The notes beneath the pieces were generated by a model. It ran no database searches. It was given only the letters and a program-made list of their open reading frames with translations, and had not been told where the DNA came from. This document shows, in pieces, positions 23,196 through 34,441 of a stretch of 64,000 nt of DNA. The first letter of the stretch is position 1, and the number at the start of each line of letters is the position of its first letter. The DNA is from Metallyticus violacea (lineage: Eukaryota > Arthropoda > Insecta > Mantodea > Metallyticidae): positions 138,984,001-139,048,000 of the forward strand of contig CM060831.1 in NCBI GenBank assembly GCA_030762175.1, given 5' to 3'. A program made the position numbers and the translations under genes.

Positions 23196-23698
23196 TTACA
23201 CTTTGAACTTTTACGACATTTCTCTATAAAATTCTGTAAATAGACCTCCAATATCAATGACACCTTTAGGATTTAAACTTCAATAAAGCAACAGAAATTC
23301 AAAGTTAGCTTTAATAATCAAAACAACAAACAATGACAACTATTAGAAAGTTTATTTATTCAATCTCGTTATACATTTATGGAGTAGGAGTCCATATATT
23401 AAATAAAAACTTCTATATCAGAAAAAAGTAATAATAATTATGCTAAAGAAAAGACCTGAAAAACATTGTAAATTAATATTTACCAAACCAAAGTTTCATG
23501 CTGTATTTAATTTATTTACTGTACGCTCTTTTACGTAAATAGTCATATTGCACAATTACACTTGCCTTCACTAAAGACGACATGTTTTTATAAAGGGATG
23601 AAATTTTGTAATAAAATACGGATATACATTAGGTAAGTATTTTTAAAATAAACTGCACACTTTGCTATTAGCTGGACATTCATTTTGTACAGAGGGTT

Positions 23699-24347
23699 CC
23701 TTAAATGTACACACACTTCAATCAAAGAAAAATGTGTTAACATTACAAAACTGAAATTACAAACGGAAAATACTGAGCAGTAACCATTTTAGACTTTTAC
23801 AGTTACAACAGTTGCTCAAAATGCCCACCCTCTATACACTTCTGAGTACGTTGAACTACCGATTGAGTAACGTTTGTGAAAGTGTCCTCGGCGATTGCAG
23901 CACATGCCGTTGCAATTTCTTTCCAAGGTGTTGCCAGTGTAGTTGGTTTTCTACGGTATACAATATCCTTAAGACCCCAGAGGTAAATATCCAACAGAGT
24001 TAGATCAGGAGAACGCGGTGGAAACTCAATCGGACCCCTTCGTTCTATCCAGCATCTTGGACACTTCAAAATTGCTTTTCGCTGTTCAAACGATAATCTT
24101 GGCCTCATTTTGTTGTAGCAACGCTAGTATAGCATAATGTGAATCACATCTGTTTACAGAACATCATACGATAATCTCGACTTCATTTTATTATTGTTGA
24201 TTTACCTGTCACGTAACAACGTTATCATAATGTATGTGAGTCACATCTGTTTACAGAAGATCATACTACACATTACTGTTGTTTTTCGGTCCAACTTTGA
24301 AATATATTAAAACAATATCTACTGTGAAAGTGTGTATACATTTTTGG
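23699..24347 (-). mobile_element. Internally deleted IS630/Tc1/mariner derivative, copy 2
   Basis: A 101-codon minus-strand frame (24108 to 23803) joins an N-terminal start (MRPRLSFEQRKAILK) almost directly to a C-terminal end (IEFPPRSPDLTLLDIYLWG through CIEGGHFEQLL). The middle, with two of the three catalytic acids, is deleted, so the product cannot be catalytic. Termini look like inverted repeats: TTAAATGTACACACACTT at 23701 against the inverse of AAGTGTGTATACATTTTTGG at 24328-24347. An internal tandem duplication of GAATCACATCTGTTTACAGA is present (24141 and 24239). Mobilisation would need a transposase supplied elsewhere. Confidence 0.7.
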
Positions 24348-25262
24348 AAATTTCCGTATATTAAAAGAATGTAAATTAATATTAACTTTTTAACTGTTTC
24401 TTGGCGAAGTCTTATTAAAATAACGTTTGACAGTGGACAAATAAAGGTGATTTGATTTGAGTATTTAGATTAAACTGCTTGTGTGCTGATTTACGAAGGT
24501 TACCATGGGCCTGAACAAACCTTGGTCAGAAGTAGCAACATGTGGGCTGTATGCTGGATGACATAGTTGATTCAATTTTGATCGATAGGTAGGAGCATTG
24601 TCTTTTTGCTCTATAGCAAGCTTTCTACTTATTAACGCCAAGTGACGTAGTCTTTACACTGCAATAGCTTGTAGCAGAACTCAAAGTGAACTCGACAGTT
24701 TGACACCAGCTGAAAATGGATGCATAACTTTTACCCAAAATGTCTTCGAAGAACCACTGACTTAGGTTCTTTTCCATGGGATTCCTATTACGGAAAAAGA
24801 GCAATTTTCATTACATGTGAATGACAATGGATCTCCAGAATCGGTCGTCTAGGGGATTTTTAAGAAGTTGTTTACAAATAGCAACCAGTCGCTGGGCCTG
24901 AGCGTTCGATATGTTCATATGGATCTACTCTTCAACGTTTATACATTATGTGCAGGGACGTAGCTACTGTTGTTTAGGACACACCAACCCTTCCGCACAT
25001 TTGATGAGTACTGCAAACGGCTCTTCTTCGCGTAGTGCGCGGAACTTCATTTTCTATAGCTGAAGACCATCCAGAGCGCTACTTACTTTCAATCTCCAAG
25101 AAGAGTCGTCTGAACTAGTTGGGTGCTGTTTTCATACTGACAACATTTCCTCTTTTTTCCCTTCAGTTATTGACTTAGCTCTCAAACCTTTTCTCCCAAA
25201 TAATTTAGGAACTTCGCAAAGTGCTGTTTTGTCCTCGCATATTCTATGTTAGATTTGAAGAA
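24348..25262. other. No gene recognised; possible hAT terminus
   Basis: Fragmented short frames only. GCAGGGACGTAGCTAC at 24953-24968 looks like the end of some hAT-type elements, but no partner terminus or transposase was found. Confidence 0.3.
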
Positions 25263-25264
25263 TA

Positions 25265-26554
25265 GAGGTGTGATTAAAAAATAACGGCATTTTTTTTTTA
25301 TTTCGCGAACTTCATAAATCCGACTTTCAATGTTTTTTCACTTATTGCTACACATGTTTCTGACAAATGTTGGCGTTTTCAGCTGTTTTGAATGTTTAGT
25401 TTATCGTTGACAGTCGAAAAGGTTAGATGTACTTTGGTGTGCTTGGCGATTTTTTACTTTGAAAAAGATGGATCAAAGAATTTGTATTAAATTTTGCTTA
25501 AAAATGGAATAAAGTCCAACAAAGCATTCCAAATGTTGACTGTGGCTTTTGGTGAATCTACTATGAGCAAGACAAGAGCTTACGAGTGGTACAGAAGTTT
25601 CTAAGTGGGCCGTGAAGACGTTGAAGATGACTATCACCCTGGACGGCCTAGTATATCAATAACTGCCGACAACGTCGAAGAAGTGAAGAAAATGATTCGG
25701 GAAAATTACCGAATCACTATCAGAGAGGTTACTAATATATCATTTAGTTCATGCCAAGCAATTTTCGAATGTTTTCGGCATGAAACGTGTGACAGCAAAG
25801 TTTGTTCCCAGATTGCTGAATTTCAAAAATGGCGTCGCGTAGACGTCGCTCAGGAATTGCTGCATTAAGTCAACAACGGTCCAAAACTTCTTGAAAAGGT
25901 CATAACGGCGACGAAACATGGGTATATGGGTATGACGTCGAAACCAAGGCCCAATCGTCCCAATGGAAGCTGCCTGAAGAGCCAAGACCGAAACAAAATC
26001 GACAAGTTCGATCAAATGTGAAGGTTCTTCTCACTGTTTTCTTCGATTTCAATGGCATATTGCATCACGAGTTCCTGGCATATGGTCGTGCGGTCAATAA
26101 GGAAAACTACCTGGAAGTAATACGCCGTTTGCGTGATGCAGTCCGACGAAAACGACCAGATTTGTAGCAAAACCACTCGTGGAAATTGCTTCAGGATAAT
26201 GCTCCTGCTCACGTCTCAGTGCTTGTCCGTGATTTTTTGGCAAAAAATAAAACCGTTATGTTGCCTCAGCCACCATATACGCAGGACATGGCTCCCTGCG
26301 ACTTCTTTCTATTCCGAGGCTGAAGAAAACCGTGAAAGTACGACGTTTTGCCACCACTGAAGGGGTAAAAACACAATCGCTGAAGGGCATACCGAAAAGT
26401 GAGTTCCACAAGTGCTTCCAAGATTGTAAAAAGCACTGATACCAGTGTATTATATCCGGAGGGTTTTACTTTGAAGGAGACAGAATTAGTGTTAATGAAT
26501 AAGAAAAGATTATTTAAGAAAAACATATATTGCCGTTATTTTTAACACACCTCG
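25265..26554 (+). mobile_element. Mariner element with TIRs, DD34D, frameshifted transposase
   Basis: Best-defined DNA transposon of the window, 1290 bp. Left end GAGGTGTGATTAAAAAATAA and the inverse of the right end GAGGTGTGTTAAAAATAACG are matching terminal inverted repeats, with TA at 25263-25264 and 26555-26556 as target duplication. The transposase reads from ATG at 25468 (MDQRICIKFC), changes frame near 25503, has a stop before GREDVEDD (25605), changes frame again near 25885 and has a stop at 26165. Catalytic aspartates lie in GDETWVYGYD (codon 25910), LQDNAPAH (26195) and MAPCDFF (26300); the last two are 34 residues apart, and all three are in one frame. Inactive in this copy. Confidence 0.92.
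25468..26460 (+). pseudogene. Mariner transposase pseudogene
   Basis: Coding part of the element at 25265-26554; an intact enzyme of this family would be about 340-350 residues and would bind the inverted repeats and cut at TA. At least two frameshifts (about 25503 and 25885) and stops at 25600 and 26165 interrupt it. The helix-turn-helix portion (VEEVKKMIRENYRITIREV) and catalytic portion remain readable. Confidence 0.88.
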
Positions 26555-26559
26555 TAGAT

Positions 26560-29500
26560 ACGGAATATATACGGCAATACACGTGTTTTAAGAGAGTCAG
26601 CCAGCTGCCCAGCTGGCGACACAAAGTAGGTCAAGTGCAGGAGTGTGGGACAAGACAATATCAGCTGAGCCAAGGTCAAGTTCATCCAGTGTCATATTCA
26701 CTCCAAGAGGGAACCTACTGCAAAGTGGAGATATTGTGAAGCACGGTGTATCTGACGCCTTTGTTGGGACATATCCCAATAGTGGGAGAAGGCTCAGGAG
26801 CAAGAGCAAGCTGGACGCATTTAGATGCCGTTCTGGCTCATAATGGGGTGTTTACACGTGCATGGGGACAGAGTGTGGTAGATTGTGTATTGTGTAATGA
26901 TAGCATTGTGTAAACAGTTTGTGAATTTTATGTAACGAACACGTTTGGAACAAGTTCAGATTTTCCAGTCATGGCATTGTGAAGAGAGCTTTGAAAGTGA
27001 ACGAAATGATGCGTCTGGTACAAAGATAATTAGGTATAGGTGGGCTCTTGAGAGGGCAGATGGGTTTTGGGAGATGTTGGATTCTGTAATGTTTGCATGT
27101 CAACTTAATAATTACTTACGTAAAAGTGACGACGCTACAGAGCTGTGTGAGTTTATACTTAAATGGGCTGGAAGTGGCATGATTATAAGCAATAGAGGGG
27201 AAAATAAAGTTTGAGAATGGGTGTAGAGGAATGAAAGATAGGTATTTTGAGCTTTAATAATGATGATGATGATGATGATGATGCTGATGATGATGATGAT
27301 GATGTAAAGTTTATTTGTTATATAGTGGTTGCTGAACTCAAGAAGAATTGGAACAGGGAAAGAGTTAAAAACAGAGCAAGGAGAGTTACACAAGGGGGCA
27401 TTCTAATTATGCTATTATTATTTTATTTTGTATAGTTTTAGAAATTGAAATAAGAATAACAGTGTTTAAGGCTAGTATGAAAGGTCTAACCTTGAAATGT
27501 TAAATTTGCCAACCTCAGTTCCCAATTTCCCAAAGACTACTAAACCTCACGAAACGAAACTTTTACAGCACAAAGATCTATTTTCACTACTATACCATAA
27601 CTCTGAAGCAAATTATAAATTATTTTCAATTGTTTGATTTTTCTTCTTTTTCTATTTTTCCCCACGTTTTATTTTTTTACGTTGTCACATTTTGCCCTAG
27701 CTCTACCATAATAAATCCAAATCATCACAATTATATCATCAATAAGTGGTAACATTTCATTGTAACTTTTTGAAATCCTTCAACATTGAAAAACAACAAG
27801 AATGGTGTCATGGAAACAAACGTTGCCAATTTATGAAATATAGCTTTTTCTATCATTTAAGACTAACCACAGCCTTCTAGAGCAAATAGTTCCTGAGATA
27901 TAGACTTTTAACTGAACAAGTGCCGCCAAAAAAAAAAGTTTCTGCAGTGATGTATTAAAAATTACTAAAAATACTCATAACTAAGGAAAATAAATGTAAT
28001 TCATATAAACATAAACAAACAGTTCCAAATATTAAAATGTTGCAAAAAGCCCAAAAAATGATTTTGTCCTCCCCTTTCCCTTTAATACTTCCCTTAATTT
28101 AAAATTAATTAAAGAAACTATTGTTATACAAATTGTATCCAGGGGGATTGCACCTAAGAATGACCATTGCCAAACAGGCGAAGACCTCTTCATTTCTATT
28201 AATCAATCAAGATACGTTTTAACTCCCCTTGAATTATTATTTAAAATAATACTTCACCAAATATAAACAAACCATCCGTTGCCTAGTGACTCAAGAGACA
28301 AATGATGAGACCGTTCTGACGATCAATCTATTAAAAATAGTCATAAAATTAGGAAATTTAAAAGTTTGTAGGTCGGCTTATTAGAGACGAAAGGGGAATC
28401 AGGAAAGGCCACAAACGTGAACTTCTCTCATCGGAGTCTGCATACCCTGGAGACCTTGAAGGTTATCTGCATAAAAGCGGTGACTGGAATGCTTAAGTAC
28501 TTTTGGCCCAAGCTTTTTAGTTAATTTATATGTTAGATGTGGCTTTCACACTAAGCAGGGAGATACAACTTGAGAAATGCTAACACAATATTTGAAGAAA
28601 AAAATCTATGGTGTGAAGTTGGATGGCTTTTATTTCTTAGTTTATATATATAGATTCATTGATTCGTGGGAGAGGCTGGAGCCCAGAGGAGTTTGAATGA
28701 AGGAAAGTGCGCCCAGGCAAATTTACTACTTGCGCCAGCGTCGATTCGAATCCTCGCGAGAAGAGAATATTTAGATGGTGATTGTGTGCTATATAGGGCT
28801 AATCTTGGGCATTATTCATGTGGGGGCTTTCTCTAGCTAATAACACACGAAGTCTGGGGAGGTTCCTATGGGAAGAGAGGACGGGAGAGGGGCGGGGAGA
28901 GAAAGTAAAAGAGAAAAGAGGTTAGATGTATTCATTCTTCTTCACCAGAGTTTCTAGTGCGTCTTCTTTCCACCTTTCCTCCTCCTCCTCCTTTTTTATT
29001 ATTATTATTCCTTCTTGTGCTTCGAGCAGTCGGACGGACGCCTACCGGGTGTGGGGTTGGGCACATTGATGCATTTCGGGTGCGCGAGGTGTGAGGGAGT
29101 GGAATGAATATAGAACTGAGTGGCATACACATACACGGGCGCGCGTCTCGAAGAAAACTCCGATAATTTACATTCCCGCGCCCGCCTCGGAATTAGGTTC
29201 AGCTTCGCGCAAAGAAGATATTCTCTTTCTGCACTCGCTGGGAGGAGTTTTTGCCTTTCTTTTTATTATGATATCATTTCCACTTCTACTTTTCGAACGA
29301 CATGTGGCGTCCAACACAAACAGACATCCTCCCCTCCCCCCTCTTACCACCTTTACAACTTGCATGTGTTTAGTGGAAAGAATGTCGCATCCAGCATCTC
29401 TCGAGTTCGATTTTCTCCCCTTTTGTTTATTATTAATGCCCCAGAAGTACATAAATAGCTTCGATGAAGTCTCTATAGGAAATTCTCCAGGCTAATAAGA

Positions 29501-29690
29501 CACCATACACGACCTGTCTTAAGGATATCCATGAATTTGCTTTCGAGAAATTCAATGAAAAATCCAGTTATTATTAACATCTTAAAGCAGTGTAAACATT
29601 CCGATCGGCTTCCAGGAGCAACTCTCTCTTATACATTTAAACTCTTCCTCAAACCTGTGTTCATATAAATCTAAAAAAAAGTTGATCAAA
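26560..29690. other. No gene recognised; GC-rich island at 28860-29460
   Basis: 26945-27214 holds an 89-codon open frame without known motifs. 28680-29460 is richer in G/C and purine/pyrimidine tracts, with overlapping open frames of 94-134 codons on both strands that look like composition effects. It contains GATTCGAATCC (28742-28752), a B-box match without an A box at the right distance. Confidence 0.4.
27259..27306. repeat. GAT trinucleotide microsatellite
   Basis: About 16 units of GAT with one GCT interruption. Confidence 0.95.
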
Positions 29691-29699
29691 GATATATTC

Positions 29700-29900
29700 T
29701 ACTTCTGAGTCATTATAGACAGTAATCTATGTTTGGAAAACCATGGTACTGAAATCTGCAGGAAATCACCAATGAAAGATAAATCCAGAAACCTTATAAA
29801 GATGCTAGTCCAATCCCTGATGATGCCTCACTTCGACTGCTAACAGAGTAATGCAAAATCTACAGCGTGCTCATAACATGCGCGATGTTGTAGCGCATGT
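29700..29900 (+). pseudogene. LINE reverse transcriptase fragment (CR1/Jockey-like)
   Basis: An open forward frame reads GVIIDSNLCLENHGTEICRK then SRNLIKMLVQSLMMPHFDC (about 29706-29840), and a following frame reads MQNLQRAHNMRDVVAHV. This is the region after the reverse-transcriptase catalytic site in non-LTR retrotransposons, where LGV-ID-NL, a -LVQSLI-PHFDYCD motif and RLQRAHN are typical. The YCD-to-LQRAHN spacing is shortened by a deletion. No catalytic FADD-type motif is present. Clade is a guess between CR1 and Jockey. Confidence 0.6.
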
Positions 29901-30351
29901 AGGTTGTAATAATGCATTGACAATGTTACAGAACATTGTTAATGCATTATTATGTTATATTATTTAGCGACAGATATTTGTTAGGGAACACAACTTAATT
30001 GATAAAGATGAGTAAGAGAAGAGAGAGGTGTAAAGAAAGAGTAGGGGCGGTAGTTGAGAACGACCGTTGGTGAAATTGCGTGGAGTCCGTAAGGAAAGAG
30101 CAGAGGGAGTACTAGGATGTGATCGACACAGTCGCTCAGGGAAGCTTAAGCCAAGACGAATGTAAATTATTAATTATACACGGTCAGCATACCTTTACTC
30201 ATTAAAATATGTGTTTGTTTTATGTTTGATCCCTTACGTCCTCTCACTTAACTTATGGTAGAAATACCGAGAGATTTCTTCGATTTGTAATCACGAATTA
30301 GCTAGAAGTTAAGAAATTTAGGATATTTAGCGAGCAGGCTCCTGTTGAGTT

Positions 30352-30646
30352 GTTGATTAGATTTATTTACGGACGCTCTTTAACATCTCAGGTCGTCAGC
30401 GTCCCATTCAAATTTGAGCGAGAAACGGCCGACAAATTTTGCTCAGAATTTCAGCATTTTACAGGCTGAAGATTCTTTATCGTGCCGTATATGTACGACA
30501 CGGGAACAACGGGTTTACTTCCCTTCCGAAGGAAGCCATACTTAGGAGTTTTACGCCCGAAAAAAACCCACCGATCCTGACCGGGTTCGAACAAGCGTAT
30601 TGGGTTTAGAAGGCAAGGATGGTTACCACTACACCACAGGACCGAC
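30352..30646 (-). mobile_element. SINE A, full length
   Basis: Reverse orientation; head at right with A box intact (CCACTACACCA inverted) and B box GGGTTCGAACAAG (mutated). An imperfect flanking duplication may be AGGCTCCTGTTGAGTT (about 30338) against AGGCTACTGTAGTT (30649). Confidence 0.88.
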
Positions 30647-30679
30647 GTAGGCTACTGTAGTTACGACAATACTAATATG

Positions 30680-30915
30680 CTTCCTTTATAAGCCTATACT
30701 TCATCTATGCTGCCATAAATCTTCACCATCTTATGTTTCCTCTCGTTTTCCAAATCTGTCTTGCTCTCATAACCTTACTTAATACACGCTCTGAAACCGG
30801 CACATTCTATCATTACATTACTTACCACCTTTCACAGTAACCACTGCTCCTTTCTGGAATGCATTTTCTCAAGATATTAGAGACTACCAAGATTAACGAA
30901 CGTTTCATAAGAAAT
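30680..30915 (+). pseudogene. LINE reverse transcriptase C-terminal fragment
   Basis: Forward reading gives FTVTTAPFWNAFSQDIRDYQ (about 30830-30890) followed by RTFHKKLFNVC, the C-terminal motif of CR1/Jockey-type polyproteins (S-F-V-A-LWN-LP-IR). TRSETGTFYHYITYH lies just upstream. It may derive from the same LINE copy as 29700-29900, since both are forward and in the right order; the intervening part is lost or replaced. Confidence 0.55.
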
Positions 30916-31140
30916 TGTTTAATGTGTGTCGCTGTTCTAATGCCAAATCACTTGCCTGATCAAGGGTTGAACTTCCGCACAAGAGCCGCACAGTAGCATA
31001 GTCTATTTGTAACATTGGTAGTGTTTGCGACTGCTAATCCGGAGGTTCTGAGTTGGATTTCCGGTCAGATCAAGCTGTCAGGGTAAGTATTTATCTTATT
31101 TATTGCCCTTGTTATTGCTTGTACTATCGTTCTCCTTGTT

Positions 31141-31441
31141 GTTGTCGGTCCCGATGGTGTAGTGGTAACCATACTTGCCTTCTAAACCCAAGGTCGCGGA
31201 TTGAAACACGACCAGGATCGATGCATTTTTTCGGTCGTAAAAATCCTAAGTATGGCTTCCTCCGGAAGGGAAGTAAAGCCATGGGTCCCATGTCGTACAT
31301 TTACGGCACGATAAAGAACCTCAAGCCTGAAAAAAGAGACCTCTGAGCAAAATTTGTCGGCCGTTTCACGCCCTGAATTGATTGGGACGCTGATGACCTG
31401 TGATGTTAAAGAACGTCTGTAAATAAACCAAATAAAAGAAA
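31141..31441 (+). mobile_element. SINE A, full length
   Basis: Perfect 11 bp target duplication TTCTCCTTGTT (31130-31140 and 31442-31452). The head begins TCGGTCCCGATGGTGTAGTGG; the B box is damaged (GGATTGAAACACG). Confidence 0.92.
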
Positions 31442-31479
31442 TTCTCCTTGTTAGATTATTATTTAAATATTTTTCATTG

Positions 31480-31810
31480 ACCACCTCCTTGTTCTAGCGA
31501 TTAACCTAGCTGACTACTGGCCGGGATCCCCTGGTTCCATTCCCGATACCTGCTTAGAAAATTTTCTAAGTCAGGGAGATCCGAAACAGGTCCCCCCCAG
31601 CCTCGTGAGGACACAGGGAAGCTGCCTGATGGAGAGGTGGCGTTCTTCGAATACGGCAGCCGCTTGATACGCCTGTGGGGCGCGGCCTGCTGATCACATC
31701 CCCCTGCAATACTGTCCTCTATCAATGAAGTCGTAAGACGGAGAAAGAGGAAGTAGAGGTCGCTGCGGCAGGCCAGGCCCACCTCGAGCTGTAGTACCAA
31801 ATAAGAAGAC
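31480..31810 (+). mobile_element. Possible SINE D (single copy, tRNA-like head)
   Basis: The 5' part has TTCTAGCGATTAACCTAG and, about 40 bp later, TGGTTCCATTCCC, one base from a B box. The body is GC-rich and unlike its neighbours (CAGGGAGATCCGAAACAGG, GTGAGGACACAGGGAAG), and the 3' side ends near a T run. No second copy is in the window, so its repeat nature is inferred from architecture only. Confidence 0.35.
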
Positions 31811-31863
31811 ATATTTTTTTATTATTAATGTTTATTGGCACCTTTATTTACTCCCTTTCAAGT

Positions 31864-31865
31864 TA

Positions 31866-31904
<39 letters not shown>
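31864..31904. repeat. TA dinucleotide microsatellite
   Basis: About 20 TA units with one G interruption at the start. Confidence 0.95.
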
Positions 31905-31907
<3 letters not shown>

Positions 31908-32760
31908 TGTCGTCCTTGCTATTGTTTATGTTGTGTTTTGATACTGTCAACGATACTTAGTATAATTATTATTAGATTAGGAATGGAAGAGCAATAAATA
32001 ATAAATTCATGGTATTTGTATAACAGGCAATATGTGGAGGTGTGTGTAGATATACAAAAAAGCTGAATCTACAGAGTAAAGCCATGAACCCTCCATTGAC
32101 TTCTACAACACTTCTGCAAAGTTACGCCAAAGATCAGAGTGCAAAGTATTATCTTAATCACCTAGGCTCGAAGGTTGCGACCCAATTGCATACACGTGAC
32201 TGGTCGCAGTACGTCAGAATAGACATTACACCTATTGCAGTCAGAAGGGCTCCGTTAAAATTGAACTTGGAGCTAAAAGAGGTTTATTGAAATCTAATCC
32301 TTGTAATATGATGATAATGTAGGAAATGAATGAGATGAAGAGGAACGGAAAGAGGGAAATGAAAGTGAAGAATGTTAGTGAAATTTAACCGGGGAAACAG
32401 AAGATCTTTGTCAAAAAATCAAAAGCTCGATTTTGTATACCATAAATACAACTCTAATAGAAGGAGCGTCATGATATCCCAAGTTATCCATATCCCATTT
32501 TACACGAAAATATTTTTCAATCTTCTTTATGACAGATCCTATGCCATATTTGTGATTTTGTATCCAAAAGGATTTATTCCAACTATAATTATCCTTGAAA
32601 TCAAATAACAAGTATTAAACCAAAACAATATTAATAGCAAGTATTAATATCCAGCTCAAATACAGGAAAACCCCAATGAGCGCTCAAAACACGGTAGGAC
32701 GTTAAAGGCATTTTTCACTTTCGTAGTATGCTGTACTACCCATTAGCAGCGCTAATAACT
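31905..32760. other. No gene recognised
   Basis: Open frames at 32042 (82 codons) and 32372 (78 codons) show no motif I know. AT-rich. Confidence 0.45.
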
Positions 32761-32784
32761 AATAGTACTTGTAGTAGTAGTGGC

Positions 32785-32816
<32 letters not shown>

Positions 32817-32846
32817 GAGCAGCAGTAGTAATAGTAGTAGTAGTAA

Positions 32847-32881
<35 letters not shown>

Positions 32882-32912
32882 ATAGTAGTAGTAGTAGTAG
32901 TAGTAGTAGTAA

Positions 32913-32947
<35 letters not shown>

Positions 32948-33243
32948 ATAGTAGTAGTAGTAGTAGTAATAGTAGTAGTAGTAATAGTAGTAGTAGTAAT
33001 AGTAGTAGTAGTAGTAATAGTAGTAGTAGTAGTAATAGTAGTAGTAGTAGTAGTAGTAATAGTAGTAGTAGCAGTAGTAGTAGTAGTAATAATAATAATA
33101 TTAGTAGTAATAGTAGTAGTAGTAGTAGTAATAATAATAATATTAGTAGTAATAGTAGTAGTAGTAGTAATAGTAGTAGTAGTAGTAATAGTAGTAGTAA
33201 TAATAGTAGTACATTGTAGTAGTCGTAGTAGTTACTTTATAGT
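32761..33243. repeat. TAG/AAT trinucleotide array
   Basis: About 470 bp of AGT units with regularly interspersed AAT units, giving apparent poly-Ser/Asn and poly-Val/Ile open frames that are not genes. The array continues after the SINE at 33541-33610. Confidence 0.95.
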
Positions 33244-33532
33244 GAGTCGGTCTTGGTGGTGTAGTGGTTACCATACTGGCCTCCTAAACCCAAGATCGCG
33301 GGTTCGAACTCGGCCAGGACCGGGCGTAAAAATCCTAAGTATGGCTTCCTTCGGAAGGGAAGTAAATCCGTGGGTCCCGTGTCGTACATTTGCGGCACGA
33401 TAAAGAACTTTAAGCCTGAAAGAAGAGGCCTCTGAGCAAAATTTGTCGGCCGTTTCACGCCCTGAGTTGAATGGGACGCTGATGACCTGAGATGTTAAAG
33501 AGCGTCCATAAATAAACCAATCAAAAAAAAAG
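33244..33532 (+). mobile_element. SINE A inserted in the TAG array
   Basis: Target duplication CTTTATAGT at 33235-33243 and 33533-33541. A and B boxes are good (GGTGTAGTGG, GGGTTCGAACTCGG). The ATGGATTTTTTC segment after CCAGGACC is deleted. TAG-type repeat lies on both sides. Confidence 0.93.
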
Positions 33533-33619
33533 CTTTATAGTAGTATTAATAGTAGCAGTAGTATTAGCAGTACATTATAATTATATGAATAGTAGCAGTA
33601 GTAGTACATTTTTCTACAG

Positions 33620-34435
33620 GAGTAACTGTCATACTAAAGAGGAATTTAAGGAAAATATCACGGTAGAAATTGAAATAATTGCGGAAGATTAGCTCTTGTT
33701 GTTATTGCAGATAACTATAACAATATTGGTACTTATCATGACATTAAACGAATATGTGTGATTATTGAACAGAATGCGAGGGAATGAGGGATATTGACAT
33801 GCCCATAATCCCGTGCGGCAATCCTTCAATTGCAGAGGCTTTAATCCTGTAAGTTACTAACAGTGCTAATGAGTTTCTCTTACACCATAATTTAACTCGT
33901 TGGAGTACTCAAATGAATAGCAATCACTGATCAGAGAAACCACTTTCTTCAGATACTGGTCAAAACCATTAGTCCTTAAGGTTTAGACTTTATAGTCTAT
34001 TCAGATTTCAACTTAAGAAAAGAATTTACTATATCAGCTTTTGATTGGTCGTCCATGACTTATTGCTCTTAAATGACTTGATTATTTAATAAGACTTCTT
34101 GGGTTACCAACAACGACAGAATTTATAGAGAAAATCTTGCATTCGACCATCCTGAACTTCGCAGCCTTCGTCAGGAAATATAACGAAGGCCAAGCCGTCC
34201 AGAAAGGCAGAAAGCTCAAATTTTATAAATGTCATGCAATTGGTAATCCGAAAATTATTATTATTATCATCATCATCATCATCATCATCATCATTATTTA
34301 AAGGTGTATGGAATCGTTACTCATTTTTCTAACTTGTTCATATCAATTTATTCCATATTTGTTTACCTTTATTCATGTTCCTGAATATTTTAAGCTCATT
34401 ACAAATATGTTAAATTATATTTTTATCCAATAACG
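33620..34435. other. No gene recognised; ATC microsatellite
   Basis: ATC/TTA repeat at 34256-34298. Otherwise AT-rich sequence without recognisable content. Confidence 0.5.
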
Positions 34436-34441
34436 TACATA

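Noticed and set aside
24953..25130. hAT element with terminus at 24953
   Set aside because: Only a single terminus-like motif; no transposase, partner end or 8 bp duplication found.
28742..28752. B-box match GATTCGAATCC as a tRNA or SINE
   Set aside because: No A box at the usual distance, no foldable head, no second copy.
29091..29495. 134-, 112- and 94-codon overlapping frames
   Set aside because: All lie in a GC-rich island on both strands with low-information sequence; no motif supports any of them.
32728..33403. Open frames of 163 and 207 codons (poly-Ser/Asn, poly-Val/Ile)
   Set aside because: They are translations of the TAG/AAT microsatellite and, in the longer one, run into a SINE.
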